Source: Actinomyces sp. oral taxon 414 (lineage in GTDB: Bacteria; Actinomycetota; Actinomycetes; Actinomycetales; Actinomycetaceae). From it: 64,000 nt of DNA. The notes below the pieces were generated by a model that saw only the letters and a list, made by a program, of their open reading frames with translations, was not told the origin of the DNA and ran no database searches. The DNA lies in contig NZ_CP012590.1 of NCBI RefSeq assembly GCF_001278845.1, positions 3,720,001-3,784,000 on the forward strand, written 5' to 3'. Made by a program: the position numbers and the translations under genes. Of this stretch, positions 57,225 through 64,000 are shown in pieces. The first letter of the stretch is position 1. Each line of letters starts with the position of its first letter.

Positions 57225-60065
57225 ATGACTGTCAACCCCCATCCCGGCGTCGGGAGTTCGGATCCGGAGGCGCCCGCGACCGGGCCGGTCGACCCGGTTC
57301 CCCGCCGTCACGGCGGTGATCCGGTGCGGTGCGGGGTCCCGGGGGTCGGGGAGTTCCGGGCGCTGTGGGTCAACGAGACGACACTGGCGTGGCCGGACGA
57401 TCTGTTCCCCCGCGGTGCGGGCGCGGGCGGCGTGTGCTTCTCCCTGGCGTGCTCCCCGGACGGGTCCGTTCGCCTGGAGGACGGCGTGGTGCGTCTGGGG
57501 GATCGTGGTTTCGAGGTTCCTCTGCGCGTGATCGATGAGTTCGATGAGGGGCTGGTGGAGGCTCACCCGTGGCTGGCGGGCTACGTGGGGCTGAGCGTCG
57601 TCGACGAATGGGGCGCCGCGCACCTGGAGCGCACGGACGTGGAGGTGCTGGTGCGGGGGCAGGTGGTCGTGGTTCAGCGCGCGGGCGGGGTCGGCGGCTG
57701 GGTGAGCGGCTTCACCGGGGTGCAGGTGTGGCCGGTGGTGGATCGCCTGTGGGGCCGGGCGGCGTCGGCTCGCGATGGGTCGGCGCCGCTGGGCGTGGAT
57801 TTCGTGGACGGCGCTCCGCGTTTCGCGCTGTGGGCGCCGACGGCGCTGTCGGTGGTGCTGCTGGCGTGGGACACGGGGGACGCATCGGGGTCGGCGGGCC
57901 TGGTCGAGGGGGAGCCGGTGCGCCTTGCGGCGGTGAGGCGCCGGGACGGCCGGTGGGAGGTGGATGCGGACCGGTGCGCGGGTGCGGGCGTGGGTGCGGG
58001 CGCGCAGTACGTGTGGGAGGTGGAGGTGTTCGCGGCGTCGTCGGGGCGGGTGGAGGTCAATCGGGTGACTGATCCGTACGGCGTGGCGTTGACGGTGGAT
58101 TCCCGGCGTTCGGTGGCGGTGGATCTGGGGCTGCGGGAGTTGAAGCCGGCGTCGTGGTGCGAGAATCTGAGCCCGGTGGTGGGGTGCGACGCGGGGCGGG
58201 TGATCTACGAGCTGCATGTGCGGGAGTTCTCGGTGGCGGACGAGAGCGTCGAGGAGGACCTGCGGGGCACCTACGGGGCGTTCGTGGTGGATTCGGTGGG
58301 GACGCGCCATCTGCGCGAGATGGTGCGGGCCGGTGTCGATACGGTGCAGCTGCTGCCGGTGTTCGATTTCGCCTCGGTTCCCGAGGAGCGGTCGCGTCAG
58401 GTCGTGGCGCAGGTTCCGGCGGGGGCGTGGGGGGCCTCGCGCGCTCCGCAGGCGGCGGTGTCGGCGGCGGCGGGCGCGGACGCCTACAGCTGGGGGTGCG
58501 ATCCGTGGCACTGGATGGCGCCGGAGGGGTCGTACGCGCGCGAGGGCCGCCAGAACGGGGGCGCGCGCACGTGGGAGGTGCGGGCCATGGTGGGGGCGCT
58601 GCACGGCATGGGCGTGCAGGTGCTCGTCGATCAGGTGTTCGGACGGGCGGCGGCCTGGGGGCAGGAGCGGGGCTCGGTGCTGGACCGGGTGGTGCCGGGC
58701 TACTACCACCGCGTCGACGAGGCGGGCGCGGTGGTGGAATCGGGCGGATGGCGCGGCGGGGTGGACACGGACCGGGCGATGGGCGAACGGCTCATGATCG
58801 ATGCGTGCGTGGCGTGGGTGCGCGATTACCGGGTGGACGGACTGCGCCTGGACCTGATGGGGTGCCACGGCGTGGAGACGATGGCGCGTCTGCGCCGGGC
58901 GCTGGACGAGATCTCCGAGGACGCCGTGGGGCACCGGGTCTACCTGTACGGCCAGGGGTGGGACGCGCCGGGCGCATGCGGACCGGACCCGAACCGGGCC
59001 CGTCAGGGGCGCCTGGGCGCCCTGGGGATCGGGGCCCTGAACGACCGGGTGCGCGACGGGGTCAACGGCGGCGGTTTCGCCCAGGTCGACCCGCGCACCG
59101 ACCAGGGCCTGGGCAACGGGGAGCTGACCGACCCCAACGAGCTGGAGTCGCGCGATCAGGGCGAGGTACGCGCGGACCTGGCGTGGCGCAGCGACCTGGT
59201 GCGCCTGTCGCTGGCGGGCAATGTGCGGGGCATGGAGATCCTGGCCTCCGACGGGCGGTGGCTGCGCGGGGACGAGGTGGGCTACGGGAGCTCCCCGGCG
59301 GCCTACGGCGACCAGCCGGCCGACTCGGTGGCCTACGTGTCCTCCTATGAGGGCGAGACGCTGTTCGACCGCCTGACCTACAAGCTGCCGGCATCGATGT
59401 CCATGGCGGATCGGGTGCGCATGAACACGGTGTGCCTGGCGATGGTGGTCCTGGGGCAGTCCCCGTGCCTGTGGGCGGGGGGCAGCGAGCTGCTGCGCAG
59501 CAAGTCGCTGGACGCCTGCTCGTGCGACTCGGGCGACCACTTCAACGCCATCGACTGGAGCGGACGGACCAACGGGTGGGGCCGGGGCCTGCCCCCGGCG
59601 GGGCGCAACTTCGACCGGTGGGTCATCCAGGCCGGCCTGCTGGCCCGCCCGGACCTGACCCCCTCGCCGTCGGACATCGCCTCCGCCCGCGCCCAGGCCC
59701 TGGACCTGCTGCGGGCGCGCCGCTCCACACCGCTGCTGTGCCTGGGGCGGACGGACCTGGTGCGCGAACGGGTGAGCTTCCCGGTGTGCGGCCCGAGCGC
59801 CCAGCCCGGAGTGATCATCATGGTCATCGACGACGGCGCCGGGGAGGGCGATATCGACCCGACGCTCGACGGGGTACTGGTGGTGATCAACGCCACGCCC
59901 TGCGAAGTCACCCAACGACTCGACACGCAGGTGGGCCGCCTGTTCACCCTGTGCGACGCACAGGCCCAGGGCGCCGACCCGATCGTCAAGACCACCCGCT
60001 TCGATCCCACCACCGGCACCGTGAAGGTCCCCGCCCGCACCGCGGCCGTCCTCATCGAGCACTGA
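57225..60065 (+). CDS. Pullulanase-like GH13 protein with altered active site
   Basis: A 946-aa protein with the domain order of type I pullulanases: N-terminal beta domains with a CBM48-like segment (about 185-330), a GH13 barrel starting near RVIYELHVREFS and a C-terminal DUF3372-like region. YSWGCDPWHW (D426) corresponds to the pullulanase YNWGYDP motif. Region II keeps the nucleophile and its Arg (DGLRLDLMG, R541, D543). Region I is DQVFGR instead of DVVYNH, region III is YGQGW with Q577 in place of the acid/base Glu, and region IV is SYEGET instead of HDNET (Y708, E709). It is therefore probably inactive as a hydrolase. AGGAAGG precedes the ATG. The first half uses more G-ending codons than neighbouring genes. 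Confidence 0.88.
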   Translation: MTVNPHPGVGSSDPEAPATGPVDPVPRRHGGDPVRCGVPGVGEFRALWVNETTLAWPDDLFPRGAGAGGVCFSLACSPDGSVRLEDGVVRLGDRGFEVPLRVIDEFDEGLVEAHPWLAGYVGLSVVDEWGAAHLERTDVEVLVRGQVVVVQRAGGVGGWVSGFTGVQVWPVVDRLWGRAASARDGSAPLGVDFVDGAPRFALWAPTALSVVLLAWDTGDASGSAGLVEGEPVRLAAVRRRDGRWEVDADRCAGAGVGAGAQYVWEVEVFAASSGRVEVNRVTDPYGVALTVDSRRSVAVDLGLRELKPASWCENLSPVVGCDAGRVIYELHVREFSVADESVEEDLRGTYGAFVVDSVGTRHLREMVRAGVDTVQLLPVFDFASVPEERSRQVVAQVPAGAWGASRAPQAAVSAAAGADAYSWGCDPWHWMAPEGSYAREGRQNGGARTWEVRAMVGALHGMGVQVLVDQVFGRAAAWGQERGSVLDRVVPGYYHRVDEAGAVVESGGWRGGVDTDRAMGERLMIDACVAWVRDYRVDGLRLDLMGCHGVETMARLRRALDEISEDAVGHRVYLYGQGWDAPGACGPDPNRARQGRLGALGIGALNDRVRDGVNGGGFAQVDPRTDQGLGNGELTDPNELESRDQGEVRADLAWRSDLVRLSLAGNVRGMEILASDGRWLRGDEVGYGSSPAAYGDQPADSVAYVSSYEGETLFDRLTYKLPASMSMADRVRMNTVCLAMVVLGQSPCLWAGGSELLRSKSLDACSCDSGDHFNAIDWSGRTNGWGRGLPPAGRNFDRWVIQAGLLARPDLTPSPSDIASARAQALDLLRARRSTPLLCLGRTDLVRERVSFPVCGPSAQPGVIIMVIDDGAGEGDIDPTLDGVLVVINATPCEVTQRLDTQVGRLFTLCDAQAQGADPIVKTTRFDPTTGTVKVPARTAAVLIEH

Positions 60066-60090
60066 CCCGCCCGCCCGCCTCCCCCTCGCC

Positions 60091-60156
60091 GAAACCGGCG
60101 GAAACGACACGCGAAACCGGCGGAAACGACACGCGAAACCGGCGGAAACGGCATGC
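60091..60156 (+). repeat. Three tandem 22-nt repeats
   Basis: Units begin GAAACCGGCGGAAACGACAC at 60091, 60113 and 60135; the third has two changes. They begin 25 nt after the GH13 stop. One inverted copy lies at 60556-60575 and degenerate inverted copies lie at 52445-52490. Confidence 0.9.
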
Positions 60157-60270
60157 GATTCGATGTATCCGCTCGAGGCTGCGCGTCACGGTCGCCCGCC
60201 GGACGCGGATCGGGTTCCCGGCGGGCCCCTCCCGGGTGGTGCGAGTTCTTCCCGGTCCGTACGGGGAAGT

Positions 60271-60364
60271 TGCACATTGGAGTGCGGCGCCTCCGCGGGC
60301 CGATCTCGGGTTCTCCGCATGATTCCGCCGATCCACCGCCGACCATCCCCGGTCGAATGTGCAA
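60271..60364. repeat. Short TTGCACAT/ATGTGCAA element
   Basis: A 94-nt element with perfect 8-bp terminal inverted repeats and the internal core CCGCATGATTCCGCCGATCC. It is the compact version of the longer element at 42897-43107. It lies in the 530-nt gap between convergent genes, which contains repeats only. Confidence 0.75.
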
Positions 60365-60542
60365 TATGGCCACCCCGACACCGCACACCCGAGCCCGGCT
60401 CCGCCCGCCCCAGCGCCGCCCCGGACGGGACGACCCGTCCCCCCGTCCTCATGGGCTACCCCTCGTCCTCGTTGATCGACGACTCCCCCGACGAGAAAGG
60501 CTCAACGCGTCCAGACGCACCTAGAACGACCTTCCCGCAGAA

Positions 60543-60551
60543 TTATCCACA
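60543..60551 (+). other. DnaA-box sequence TTATCCACA
   Basis: A perfect match to the classical DnaA-box consensus, directly before an inverted copy of the 22-nt repeat (60556-60575). A second box-plus-repeat pair is at 52430. No other origin features are nearby. Confidence 0.4.
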
Positions 60552-60595
60552 GGTTGTGTCGTTTCCGCCGGTTTCGGCGAAGAGGGGCGGGGAGG

Positions 60596-62188
60596 CTAGG
60601 ACTTGGTGTTGGGCATGAGGTAGTGGGGGCCGATGAATCCGATGTGAATCTTGCCGGTGTTCCCGTGGGTGTCGTCGTAGAAATAGATGCGCGGAGCGAG
60701 GTCGCTGCCGCCCTCGGCGACCTTGAGGTGGCTGTACATATAAGTCCTGCCGGTGCGATCGACATCGGTCGAGACCGGCAGCAGCCTGCGATTATTGAAC
60801 TTGGGCGTGTTCTGGACGGTTTCGCTCTCGCTCATGGACAACTTCTTGTCGGTGGCGGGCCAGCTCTCCGGGAATCCGGCGTCGCACCACTCCCAGAAAC
60901 CGCCCTGGAAATGGTCCTCCGTACGGTGCCTCGCATAAGCGGCCAGGGAGCGCAGCCCCCTCCACGCGGTATTTCCCCAGACAACGGCCTGCGGCGCCGT
61001 TGCGAGCCGGTCGAGTCCGCGCTTCGCCTTATCCGGGAGGCGCAAATAGTCCGTCAGGTAGAACTGCGCGGCCAGCACGGCCTCCTCGATATCCTGCACG
61101 GTGTCGGGCAGACCCGTTCCGGGGTCGTCCTTCGCCCCCCAGTACAGGTGGGCCATTCCGGCCCTCTCAAGCTCCTCGCGAAGGCGGGCCAGATGCCCGT
61201 GGAGCCGATTCACCTCATTGTCGCGCTCCTCGAGCTCGTCGCTGAGGACGTCGATCCGGGACAGCGCTTCGGACAGGTCGGTCTCCAGAGCCGGCACCCG
61301 GTCGGACGCCGCGCCGTCGTCGGTCCTCCCCGGGGAGGAGAAGACTGTGAGTGCTGGGGGTGCGGACAGTCGTGCTGATAGTGCGGCGGCGGTTGCCACG
61401 ACCCGGTCGATGTCGGCATCCGGCGAGAGTCGGAAGGGGTCGGGTGGGAAGCACCTGTGTCTCAGACCGTCGGAGCCCGGGTCGAGTGGTGCCTGGGAGT
61501 AGATGCGCACGTATCCGTTGTGGGCGGCGAGGTTCCCCAGCCGTGCGCACAGCGCTCCGGCGGCCGAGCGGTCCAGGGTGAAGACATTGGCGAACCCGCG
61601 GGTGCGTTCTGCGATCCGGTGCGCGCGTTCGAGCCAGGCGTCATCGCCGCGCTCCGGCTGGGTGCACACGATCACCGGTAGGAGCCGGCCGGGCAGTCGC
61701 AGCACCTCGTTGACGAGGATCGGTACGGCGCCAGCCGGCACGGGCTCCGGCGCGGACAGGAGCGGCAGCGCACCAAAGCGCGGTTTCCCCGGTATTGCGA
61801 GGAGGTCGTCGACGACGCGGGGGTGCTCGATCCTGACCGGACCGGTCGGGTCGGTCGTTTCCAGCCGGTTCTCCACCATGACATTGACGCGCCCGTCATC
61901 GCCCGCGGCCCTGACCACGACCGTCCACCTGGTGATCGTTCCGGCGTCCGTCATCCTGTCCCGGACAATGCCTTCGACGCCGTCGAGGGCCCGCACGTCG
62001 TCGGACACCGGGCGCAGGCTCACCGTCCGTTCCCGATCGGCCATGGGGATGAGGCTCTCCCCGTCCGGCAGATCGGTGCGGGCCCCGTCGGTGGCCCAGG
62101 CGGTCACGCGCGTTCTCGCATCGGATAAGTACCGGGCGATGCCGTCGGTCGGCCGGTCGTACCACTGGATGCGTGACAGCACGCTCAT
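60596..62188 (-). CDS. Unknown coiled-coil protein with conserved-looking C-terminal domain
   Basis: A 530-aa soluble protein that I do not recognise. Residues 1-290 look like an alpha/beta domain (LLPVIVCTQPERGDDAWLE, ANVFTLDRSA). A charged heptad-rich segment at about 300-343 (EALSRIDVLSDELEERD and on) should form a coiled coil. The C-terminal 190 residues are a separate domain with many aromatic residues that ends KIHIGFIGPHYLMPNTKS. This three-part plan of N-terminal domain, coiled coil and C-terminal domain is common in accessory and defence-associated proteins, but no known system genes flank it. ATG 62188 follows AGAAGGA. It is monocistronic and divergent from the DUF488 gene. Confidence 0.75.
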   Translation of the reverse strand: MSVLSRIQWYDRPTDGIARYLSDARTRVTAWATDGARTDLPDGESLIPMADRERTVSLRPVSDDVRALDGVEGIVRDRMTDAGTITRWTVVVRAAGDDGRVNVMVENRLETTDPTGPVRIEHPRVVDDLLAIPGKPRFGALPLLSAPEPVPAGAVPILVNEVLRLPGRLLPVIVCTQPERGDDAWLERAHRIAERTRGFANVFTLDRSAAGALCARLGNLAAHNGYVRIYSQAPLDPGSDGLRHRCFPPDPFRLSPDADIDRVVATAAALSARLSAPPALTVFSSPGRTDDGAASDRVPALETDLSEALSRIDVLSDELEERDNEVNRLHGHLARLREELERAGMAHLYWGAKDDPGTGLPDTVQDIEEAVLAAQFYLTDYLRLPDKAKRGLDRLATAPQAVVWGNTAWRGLRSLAAYARHRTEDHFQGGFWEWCDAGFPESWPATDKKLSMSESETVQNTPKFNNRRLLPVSTDVDRTGRTYMYSHLKVAEGGSDLAPRIYFYDDTHGNTGKIHIGFIGPHYLMPNTKS

Positions 62189-62605
62189 GGAAGTCCTTCT
62201 CGAGTCGGGCGGTGGCGATCCTCGGATGTTCTCACGACGAGCATTGATCCGCCTTGTCACCCACCATTGTGTTTCTTGTGCTGGTCCGGTTCGACCCGGC
62301 TTCTTCCGGTGCGCCGCGGGGGCGCCCGGCGGGAGCGGGTGATCGGCCCCGAGGTCCGGCGGCTCCCCGAAGAGCGCCCGTTTCAGCGGTCCGCCCGCGG
62401 TCACCGGCTCGGCCCTCTGCTTCGGTCACCATATTGGCGCCGGACGCCCCGGGCCGCCCTGTTCGCTCTTGGCGTCGGGGGTGCATCATCGCGCGCGCCG
62501 TGCACTGCGCTCAAAGGTGCCCGCGTGCTTTTCGGATGCTTCGGATCGACGACGCCGGGCGCGGGGCGGACCGACGCACCCGGACAGTAGACGGCGACGC
62601 CCTAC

Positions 62606-62611
62606 TAGGGT
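62606..62611 (+). promoter_or_regulatory. -10 box giving a leaderless DUF488 transcript
   Basis: TAGGGT ends 6 nt before the ATG at 62618. The rest of the 429-nt divergent gap (62189-62605) shows no gene that I can support. Confidence 0.5.
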
Positions 62612-62617
62612 GTCGGC

Positions 62618-63025
62618 ATGAGCTCTGATCGGACCGACCTGCCCGCCGCTTGCGACGTCGTCATCAAAGGTGTGCGCGAGGAGCCGGCGCCCGACGACGG
62701 TCGGCGCGTCCTGGTCGACCGGCTGTGGCCGCGCGGGGTGAGCCGGGGGCGCGCGGCGCTGGACGAGTGGGCGAAGGACGCCACGCCGTCGACGGCGCTG
62801 CGCCGGGCCTTCCACTCCGGCGACCTGGACTGGGATCGCTTCGTCCCCGCCTACCGCGCCGAGTTGGAGGAGCCGCCCGCGCGCGAGGCGGTGGAGGGGC
62901 TGCGCGCCGAAGCGCTGAGCGGGCGGGTGACCCTGCTGATCGCCGGGCACGACCGCGTCCGCACCCACGCCCGGGTGCTGCGCGAAGCCATCCTCGGCGT
63001 GGACGACCCCGACCTGCCTCGCTGA
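62618..63025 (+). CDS. DUF488 (YeaO-like) family protein
   Basis: A 135-aa cytoplasmic protein of the DUF488/YeaO family. Diagnostic motifs are RVLVDRLWPRGVSR, LDEWAKDATPSTALRRAF and VTLLIAGHDRVRTHARVL, the last in place of the family's usual LLYAAKD-type strand. Family length is about 115-125 aa. The biochemical role of the family is not established. The gene is monocistronic and converges on rarA. Confidence 0.88.
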   Translation: MSSDRTDLPAACDVVIKGVREEPAPDDGRRVLVDRLWPRGVSRGRAALDEWAKDATPSTALRRAFHSGDLDWDRFVPAYRAELEEPPAREAVEGLRAEALSGRVTLLIAGHDRVRTHARVLREAILGVDDPDLPR

Positions 63026-63049
63026 GGCCGGCTGATTCGACGGGGGAGC

Positions 63050-63080
63050 CCCGATCCCCGGGGAGGGGCCGGGGATCGGG
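63050..63080. terminator. Bidirectional terminator between DUF488 and rarA
   Basis: CCCGATCCCCGG (63050-63061) and CCGGGGATCGGG (63069-63080) form a perfect 12-bp stem with a 7-nt loop between convergent genes. No T run is present, as is common in high-GC genomes. Confidence 0.55.
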
Positions 63081-63176
63081 TGCGCGACCCGGCCGGACCG
63101 GCTGCAGGCTTCGGCAGCGGGTCGCGCGGGTGCGGGCGCGGGCGAAGGCGCGCGACCCGGCCCGCCCGCCGTCCGC

Positions 63177-64000
63177 CTACTGCTCCCGCCCGCCGCGCCG
63201 CTGCCGGCGCAGGTCCTCCCAGTGGGCCAGGCGCTCGCCAATGCGGCGCTCGTGGCCGTTGGCGGTCGGGACGTAGAGGGGCTCGCGCTCGCCCGGCCGC
63301 GGGTAGCCGTCGGGGAAGTAGTCGGCCCCGGAGAAGCCGTCGGCGGCGTCCGGGTCGTACTGGTAGCCGGCCCCGTAGCCGAGCTCCTTCATCAGACGCG
63401 TGGGCGCATTGAGAATGTGCGCGGGCGGGGCGAGCGAGCCCGTGCGGCGCGCCGCCTCCCGCGCCCGGCCGAGCCCCCGGTAGAGGGCGACCGACTTGGG
63501 TGCCGTGGCCAGGTGGACCACCGCCTGGGCGATGGCCAGCTCGCCCTCCGGCGAGCCCAGCCGCTCGTAGGCCTCCCAGGCGGCCAGCGCCGCCTGCAGC
63601 GCGGCAGGGTCGGCCAGGCCCACGTCCTCGCTGGCGAAGCGCACGAGCCGCCGCGCCACGTAGCGCGGGTCCTCCCCTCCGTCCAGCATGCGCGCCAGCC
63701 AGTACAGGGCGGCGTCGGGGTCCGAGCCGCGCATGGACTTGTGCAGGGCGGAGATGAGGTTGTAGTGCTCCTCGCCGGACTTGTCGTACAGGGGCGCCCG
63801 GGAGGCGACGACGGCGGTCAGGGCCTCGGCGTCCAGGAGCGGCCCGCCATCGGCGGCCCCGCCGCGCGCTGCGCTCCCGGCCTCCGGGGCCCCGGCCCCG
63901 GCGCTCTCGCCGCTCGATGCCGCCCCGCCCCCGCCGCTCCCGGCCTCCGGCGCCCCGGCGCGCGCCCAGCCCAGGACCTGCTCGACCATGCTCAGCAGGT
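63177..64000 (-). CDS. rarA: Replication-associated recombination protein A (RarA/MgsA), C-terminal part
   Basis: The reading frame is open to the window edge, so the N-terminal AAA+ ATPase part of this roughly 450-500-aa protein is missing. The visible portion has the AAA-associated lid segment (LYDKSGEEHYNLISALHKSMRGSDPDAALYWLARML, cut by position: about 63,600-63,800) and the MgsA C-terminal tetramerisation domain (LNAPTRLMKELGYG ... YFPDGY ... YVPTANGHE). RarA acts at stalled replication forks. An Ala/Gly/Ser-rich stretch of about 45 residues precedes the lid region and is unusual for the family. Confidence 0.93.
   Translation of the reverse strand, partial: LLSMVEQVLGWARAGAPEAGSGGGGAASSGESAGAGAPEAGSAARGGAADGGPLLDAEALTAVVASRAPLYDKSGEEHYNLISALHKSMRGSDPDAALYWLARMLDGGEDPRYVARRLVRFASEDVGLADPAALQAALAAWEAYERLGSPEGELAIAQAVVHLATAPKSVALYRGLGRAREAARRTGSLAPPAHILNAPTRLMKELGYGAGYQYDPDAADGFSGADYFPDGYPRPGEREPLYVPTANGHERRIGERLAHWEDLRRQRRGGREQ

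Noticed and set aside
60091..60156. CRISPR array
   Set aside because: The 22-nt units are contiguous with no spacers and no cas genes are near.
60543..60551. A chromosomal replication origin
   Set aside because: A single DnaA box without dnaA, dnaN or an AT-rich unwinding region does not support an origin.

Overview
The window is high-GC DNA with actinobacterial habits: strong GC3 codon bias, TAnnnT-type -10 boxes, several starts that look leaderless, and an MbtH-dependent NRPS cluster. The housekeeping content (serS, three tRNA genes, a GuaB1-type IMPDH homologue, rarA) and the style of the genes suggest a member of the Actinomycetaceae such as Actinomyces. That placement is an inference; no 16S rRNA or other taxonomic marker is present.

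Layout. 0.2-5.8 kb: serS, a HAD phosphatase, a lipoprotein solute-binding protein with a collagen-like insert, and an AGE-family sugar epimerase/isomerase. 5.9-7.8 kb: tRNA-Ser(UGA), tRNA-Ser(GCU), a repeat-rich stretch with a degraded ORF, a 97-aa unknown, and tRNA-Arg(ACG). 8.0-9.4 kb: a GuaB1-family enzyme. 9.4-10.0 kb: an AT-rich gap with one small ORF that has a Shine-Dalgarno-like sequence.

10.0-39.7 kb is the centrepiece, a colinear nonribosomal peptide cluster on the + strand: alpha/beta hydrolase, MbtH protein, NRPS 1 (A-T-C-A-T-C-A-T), NRPS 2 (four C-A-T modules), NRPS 3 (C-A-T-TE fused to a C-terminal MFS transporter), type II thioesterase, Sfp-type phosphopantetheinyl transferase and a CPBP membrane protease. 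From NRPS 3 onward the genes overlap by 4 nt. Eight adenylation domains and one terminal TE predict an octapeptide. No epimerisation, methyltransferase or heterocyclisation domain is visible. The TE has Cys in place of the usual Ser nucleophile. The first three modules look duplicated as modules 4-6. The cluster is self-contained: assembly, carrier activation, editing, release and export are all encoded.

39.6-42.3 kb, - strand: two PLP enzymes of transsulfuration (MetB/MetC-like and PatB/MalY-like). 42.3-43.4 kb: short interspersed palindromic elements, then a 9-codon leaderless peptide and two hairpins that resemble an attenuator, ahead of a heterodimeric ABC exporter with one degenerate ATP site (43.4-47.2 kb). 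47.2-49.8 kb: repeat-rich DNA, a lower-GC membrane protein of unknown function and a GNAT acetyltransferase. 50.0-52.2 kb: an ADP-ribosylglycohydrolase/PfkB kinase operon. 52.4-57.1 kb: a TetR regulator divergent from a fused double ABC transporter. 57.2-60.1 kb: a pullulanase-like GH13 protein whose catalytic acid and other active-site residues are replaced. 60.1-64.0 kb: a repeat cluster, an unknown coiled-coil protein, a DUF488 protein and the 3' part of rarA, which runs off the window.

The most novel-looking items are the eight-module assembly line with its Cys-TE-MFS fusion, the leader-peptide attenuator, the apparently inactive GH13 protein, and several families of short dispersed repeats, one of them associated with DnaA-box-like sequences.
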